Below, piece after piece: positions 4,579-6,380 of a DNA stretch of 6,380 nucleotides. A program made the position numbers and the translations under genes. This DNA comes from Pseudomonadota bacterium (GTDB lineage: Bacteria; Pseudomonadota; Alphaproteobacteria; Acetobacterales; Acetobacteraceae), in the NCBI GenBank assembly GCA_021815835.1, contig JAKAZN010000118.1, forward strand, positions 1 to 6,380, in the 5' to 3' direction. The notes under the pieces were generated by a model. That model made no database searches. It was given only the letters and a program-made list of their open reading frames with translations, and was not told where the DNA came from. Each line of letters opens with the position of its first letter. The first letter of the stretch is position 1.

Positions 4579-5649
4579 ATGGAACCACCGATAGCGCCAC
4601 GGATCGCAGTGGTCGGCGCCGGCGCGGTCGGCGGCTATGTCGGCGCGGGCCTGGCCGCGGCCGGCCACGACGTCACCCTGATCGACCCCTGGCCCGCCCA
4701 TGTGGAGGCGATCCGCGCCGGCGGCATGCACCTCTCCGGCATGACCGAGGCGGAAACCCGCATCGTGCGCGTGCCCGCCCTGCACCTGACCGAAGTGCAG
4801 GCGCTCGCCCGCCAGCGCCCGATCGACATCGCCTTCGTCGCCGTGAAATCCTACGATACCGAATGGGCGACCCTGATGATCGCGCCCTATCTGTCGCCCG
4901 CCGGCGTGGTCGTCTCCCTGCAGAACTGCATCAACGAGGAGCGCATCGCCGCCCTGATCGGCTGGGGCCGCACCATGGGCACGGTGGTGAGCGGCGGCCT
5001 GGCGCTCGATCTGTATGAGCCGGCGCATATCCGCCGCACCATGGCGAAGCTGCCGGGCCATACCTGCCTGTATGTCGGCGAGCCGAGCGGGCGGGTCACC
5101 GCGCGTGCCCGCGCGCTGGCGGCGCTGCTCGGCGCCGTGGACGGAACCCACGCCACCGACGATTTGTGGGGCGAGCGCTGGACCAAGCTCTGCGTCAACG
5201 GGATGCGCAATGGCGTGTCCGCCGCCACCGGCATGGGCGGCAACGAACGCGACCGCCACGATGCGGTGCGCCGGGTATGCATCCGGCTCGGCGCCGAATC
5301 GGTGCGGGTCGGCCGCGCGCTGGGTTTCCGGGTGGGCAAGGTGGGCGCGCTGGACCCGGAAGCGCTGGCGCGCGCCGGCGACAACGATCCGGCGGCGCTC
5401 GCCGAGGTGGAACGACTGATGCTGGCCGGCACCACCGGGGCGGCGCGCAGCGATCTGCAACGCCCATCGATGGCGCAGGACATGGCGAAGGGACGGCGCA
5501 CCGAGATTGAGTTCATGAACGGTTTCATCGCCGCCAAGGCCGCGGAAGCCGGCGTGCCCGCCCCCACCCATGCCCGGCTGACCGAGGTGGTGAAGCAGGT
5601 CGAGCGCGGGATTTTGCGCCCCGATCCATCGAACGTGCTGTGGAACTGA
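4579..5649 (+). CDS. ketopantoate reductase family protein (ApbA/PanE-like)
   Basis: This family reduces 2-dehydropantoate to pantoate with NADPH in pantothenate synthesis, though many paralogues act on other 2-oxo acids. The N-terminal Rossmann domain shows GAGAVGGYVG (13-22), VAVKSYDT (87-94) and LQNCINEE (114-121). The C-terminal helical domain has WTKLCVNGMRNGVSA (201-215), in which K203 and N207 fit the catalytic Lys and the Asn of PanE. It also has PSMAQDMAKGRRTEIEFMNG (296-315), with S297 and E309 at the substrate-binding Ser and Glu positions. At 356 residues it is longer than E. coli PanE (303), mostly through an extra stretch at about 250-290. ATG 4579 follows AAGGA by nine bases. 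No other pantothenate gene is near, so a role outside coenzyme A synthesis is possible. Its promoter is not evident; the sequence directly upstream is IS debris and repeats. Confidence 0.9.
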   Translation: MEPPIAPRIAVVGAGAVGGYVGAGLAAAGHDVTLIDPWPAHVEAIRAGGMHLSGMTEAETRIVRVPALHLTEVQALARQRPIDIAFVAVKSYDTEWATLMIAPYLSPAGVVVSLQNCINEERIAALIGWGRTMGTVVSGGLALDLYEPAHIRRTMAKLPGHTCLYVGEPSGRVTARARALAALLGAVDGTHATDDLWGERWTKLCVNGMRNGVSAATGMGGNERDRHDAVRRVCIRLGAESVRVGRALGFRVGKVGALDPEALARAGDNDPAALAEVERLMLAGTTGAARSDLQRPSMAQDMAKGRRTEIEFMNGFIAAKAAEAGVPAPTHARLTEVVKQVERGILRPDPSNVLWN

Positions 5650-5765
5650 CACCGACGCGGCGATTGCGGCGGCAACGCGCGACATGCGGGAAGGATCGTT
5701 CCCCGCCATCGTGAGAGGTCGGTAGCCGGCCGGGTCGCCTACTCAAACCGCGCGGCGATGAGCGG

Positions 5766-5777
5766 GCCGGCGCCGGC
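5766..5777. repeat. perfect 12-bp palindrome downstream of the reductase gene
   Basis: GCCGGCGCCGGC is self-complementary. It lies in the 237-bp gap between the reductase and the oxidoreductase genes. With no T-tract following it is at best a weak terminator, and such words arise easily in GC-rich DNA. Confidence 0.35.
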
Positions 5778-5797
5778 TGCCGAAGTTGTGAAGCGGT

Positions 5798-5812
5798 GCC
5801 CTCATGCAGGGC
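5798..5812. repeat. short hairpin upstream of the oxidoreductase gene
   Basis: GCCCT-CATGC-AGGGC forms a perfect five-pair stem with a five-base loop, 74 bp before the oxidoreductase start. It could lie in that gene's leader. No promoter boxes could be assigned around it. Confidence 0.3.
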
Positions 5813-5886
5813 GTCGTGGCCGGGGGCACATGAAGCCGGACCCGCCGTAGCCCAGCCCCACGGTGCGCGACAGCAAGGAGCACCCG

Positions 5887-6380
5887 ATGCAACGCAACCT
5901 CAAGATCAGCCAGCATGTCGGACCGGCGGGCGGGTGGGGGTCGGTGAAATCGCTTGCCAATATTTTGTTCCGCACCGGCGTGCCGTTCGGCGGCAGTCTT
6001 CTTCTGACCCATCAGAACAAGACCGACGGCTTCGCCTGCGTAAGCTGCGCCTGGGGCAAGCCGGCCCGGCCGCGCCCCTTCGAGTATTGCGAGAACGGCG
6101 CCAAGGCGACCGCCTGGGAAATCACCAGCGCGCGCTGCACTCCGGCGTTCTTCGCCGCCCACACGCTCGCCGAACTGCGGACCTGGTCCGATCACGACCT
6201 TGAGGCCCAGGGACGCCTGACCGAGCCGCTGCGCTGGGACCCCACCACCGACACCTATGTTCCGGTCTCCTGGGAGGCGGCGTTCCGCGCCATCGGCGCG
6301 GATCTGCGCCAGCGCGATCCGGCCCAGGTCGTGTTCTACGCCTCCGGCCGCGCCTCGCTGGAGGCGTCCTACATGTACGC
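5887..6380 (+). CDS. FdhF/YdeP-family molybdopterin oxidoreductase, N-terminal part
   Basis: The first 164 codons of a gene that leaves the window on the right. The start of E. coli YdeP is recognisable: GPAGGWGSVKSLAN (12-25), a cysteine pair in GFACVSCAWGKP (48-59, C51 and C54), FEYCENGAKATAWEIT (65-80, C68), FFAAHTLAEL (88-97), GRLTEPLRWD (109-118) and PVSWEAAF (126-133). This family belongs to the formate dehydrogenase/DMSO reductase superfamily, binds bis-MGD molybdenum cofactor and probably one Fe-S cluster near the N-terminus. YdeP is linked to acid resistance in E. coli, but its reaction is not established. No twin-arginine signal is present, so it is likely cytoplasmic. ATG 5887 follows AAGGAG (5875-5880) by six bases. 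The catalytic domain lies beyond the window, so completeness cannot be judged. Confidence 0.9.
   Translation, partial: MQRNLKISQHVGPAGGWGSVKSLANILFRTGVPFGGSLLLTHQNKTDGFACVSCAWGKPARPRPFEYCENGAKATAWEITSARCTPAFFAAHTLAELRTWSDHDLEAQGRLTEPLRWDPTTDTYVPVSWEAAFRAIGADLRQRDPAQVVFYASGRASLEASYMY

Noticed and set aside
4444..5709. Open frame of 421 codons on the minus strand
   Set aside because: It mirrors the ketopantoate reductase gene, whose motifs and ribosome site are clear; the antisense translation is His/Gly/Ala-rich without motifs.
5684..5725. 13-codon mini-frame in the gap before the oxidoreductase gene
   Set aside because: No ribosome site and no repeat or regulatory feature supports a leader peptide.
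5743..6195. Minus-strand frame overlapping the start of the oxidoreductase gene
   Set aside because: The plus strand encodes an unmistakable YdeP-like N-terminus there, and the minus translation resembles no family.

Overview
The window is GC-rich bacterial DNA. Codon use with G/C at third positions, the protein families present and the insertion-sequence (IS) debris suggest an alphaproteobacterium, possibly of the Acetobacteraceae/Rhodospirillales type. That placement is an inference from style; there is no rRNA or other marker here.

Left half (1-3668) lies entirely on the minus strand. In transcription order it holds a decayed MFS transporter (3668-3191), an intact 616-residue fusion of a metallophosphoesterase-like domain with a radical SAM domain (3198-1348), a TetR-family regulator (1296-715), a peroxiredoxin-like thiol protein (624-49) and the first 16 codons of a haloacid-dehalogenase-type hydrolase (49-1). 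The last two overlap by one base. In front of the peroxiredoxin gene is a clear sigma-70-type promoter (TTGACA, 17 bp, CATTAT). An imperfect 24-bp dyad fills its spacer and -10 box, as expected for an operator of the TetR protein encoded just upstream. The simplest reading is a TetR-controlled thiol/hydrolase unit downstream of a separate radical SAM unit whose transporter partner has been lost.

Middle (about 3700-4578) is a graveyard of mobile DNA. It contains the C-terminal end of an IS256-family transposase and its probable 3' tail, an unidentified reading-frame tail, two long inverted repeats (one carrying DnaA-box-like words), a solitary IS21-type terminus ending in TTGACA, and a 26-bp tandem repeat. 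There is no credible intact gene between 3916 and 4578.

Right part (4579-6380) is on the plus strand. It holds a complete ketopantoate-reductase-family protein (4579-5649), a 237-bp gap with two hairpins, and the start of an FdhF/YdeP-type molybdopterin oxidoreductase (5887 onward, cut by the window edge).

The most interesting item is the phosphoesterase-radical SAM fusion. Its phosphoesterase half appears to have lost every ligand specific to metal site 1 while keeping the site 2 ligands. Next is the promoter/operator arrangement of a TetR regulator carrying a NemR-like cysteine in front of a peroxiredoxin.
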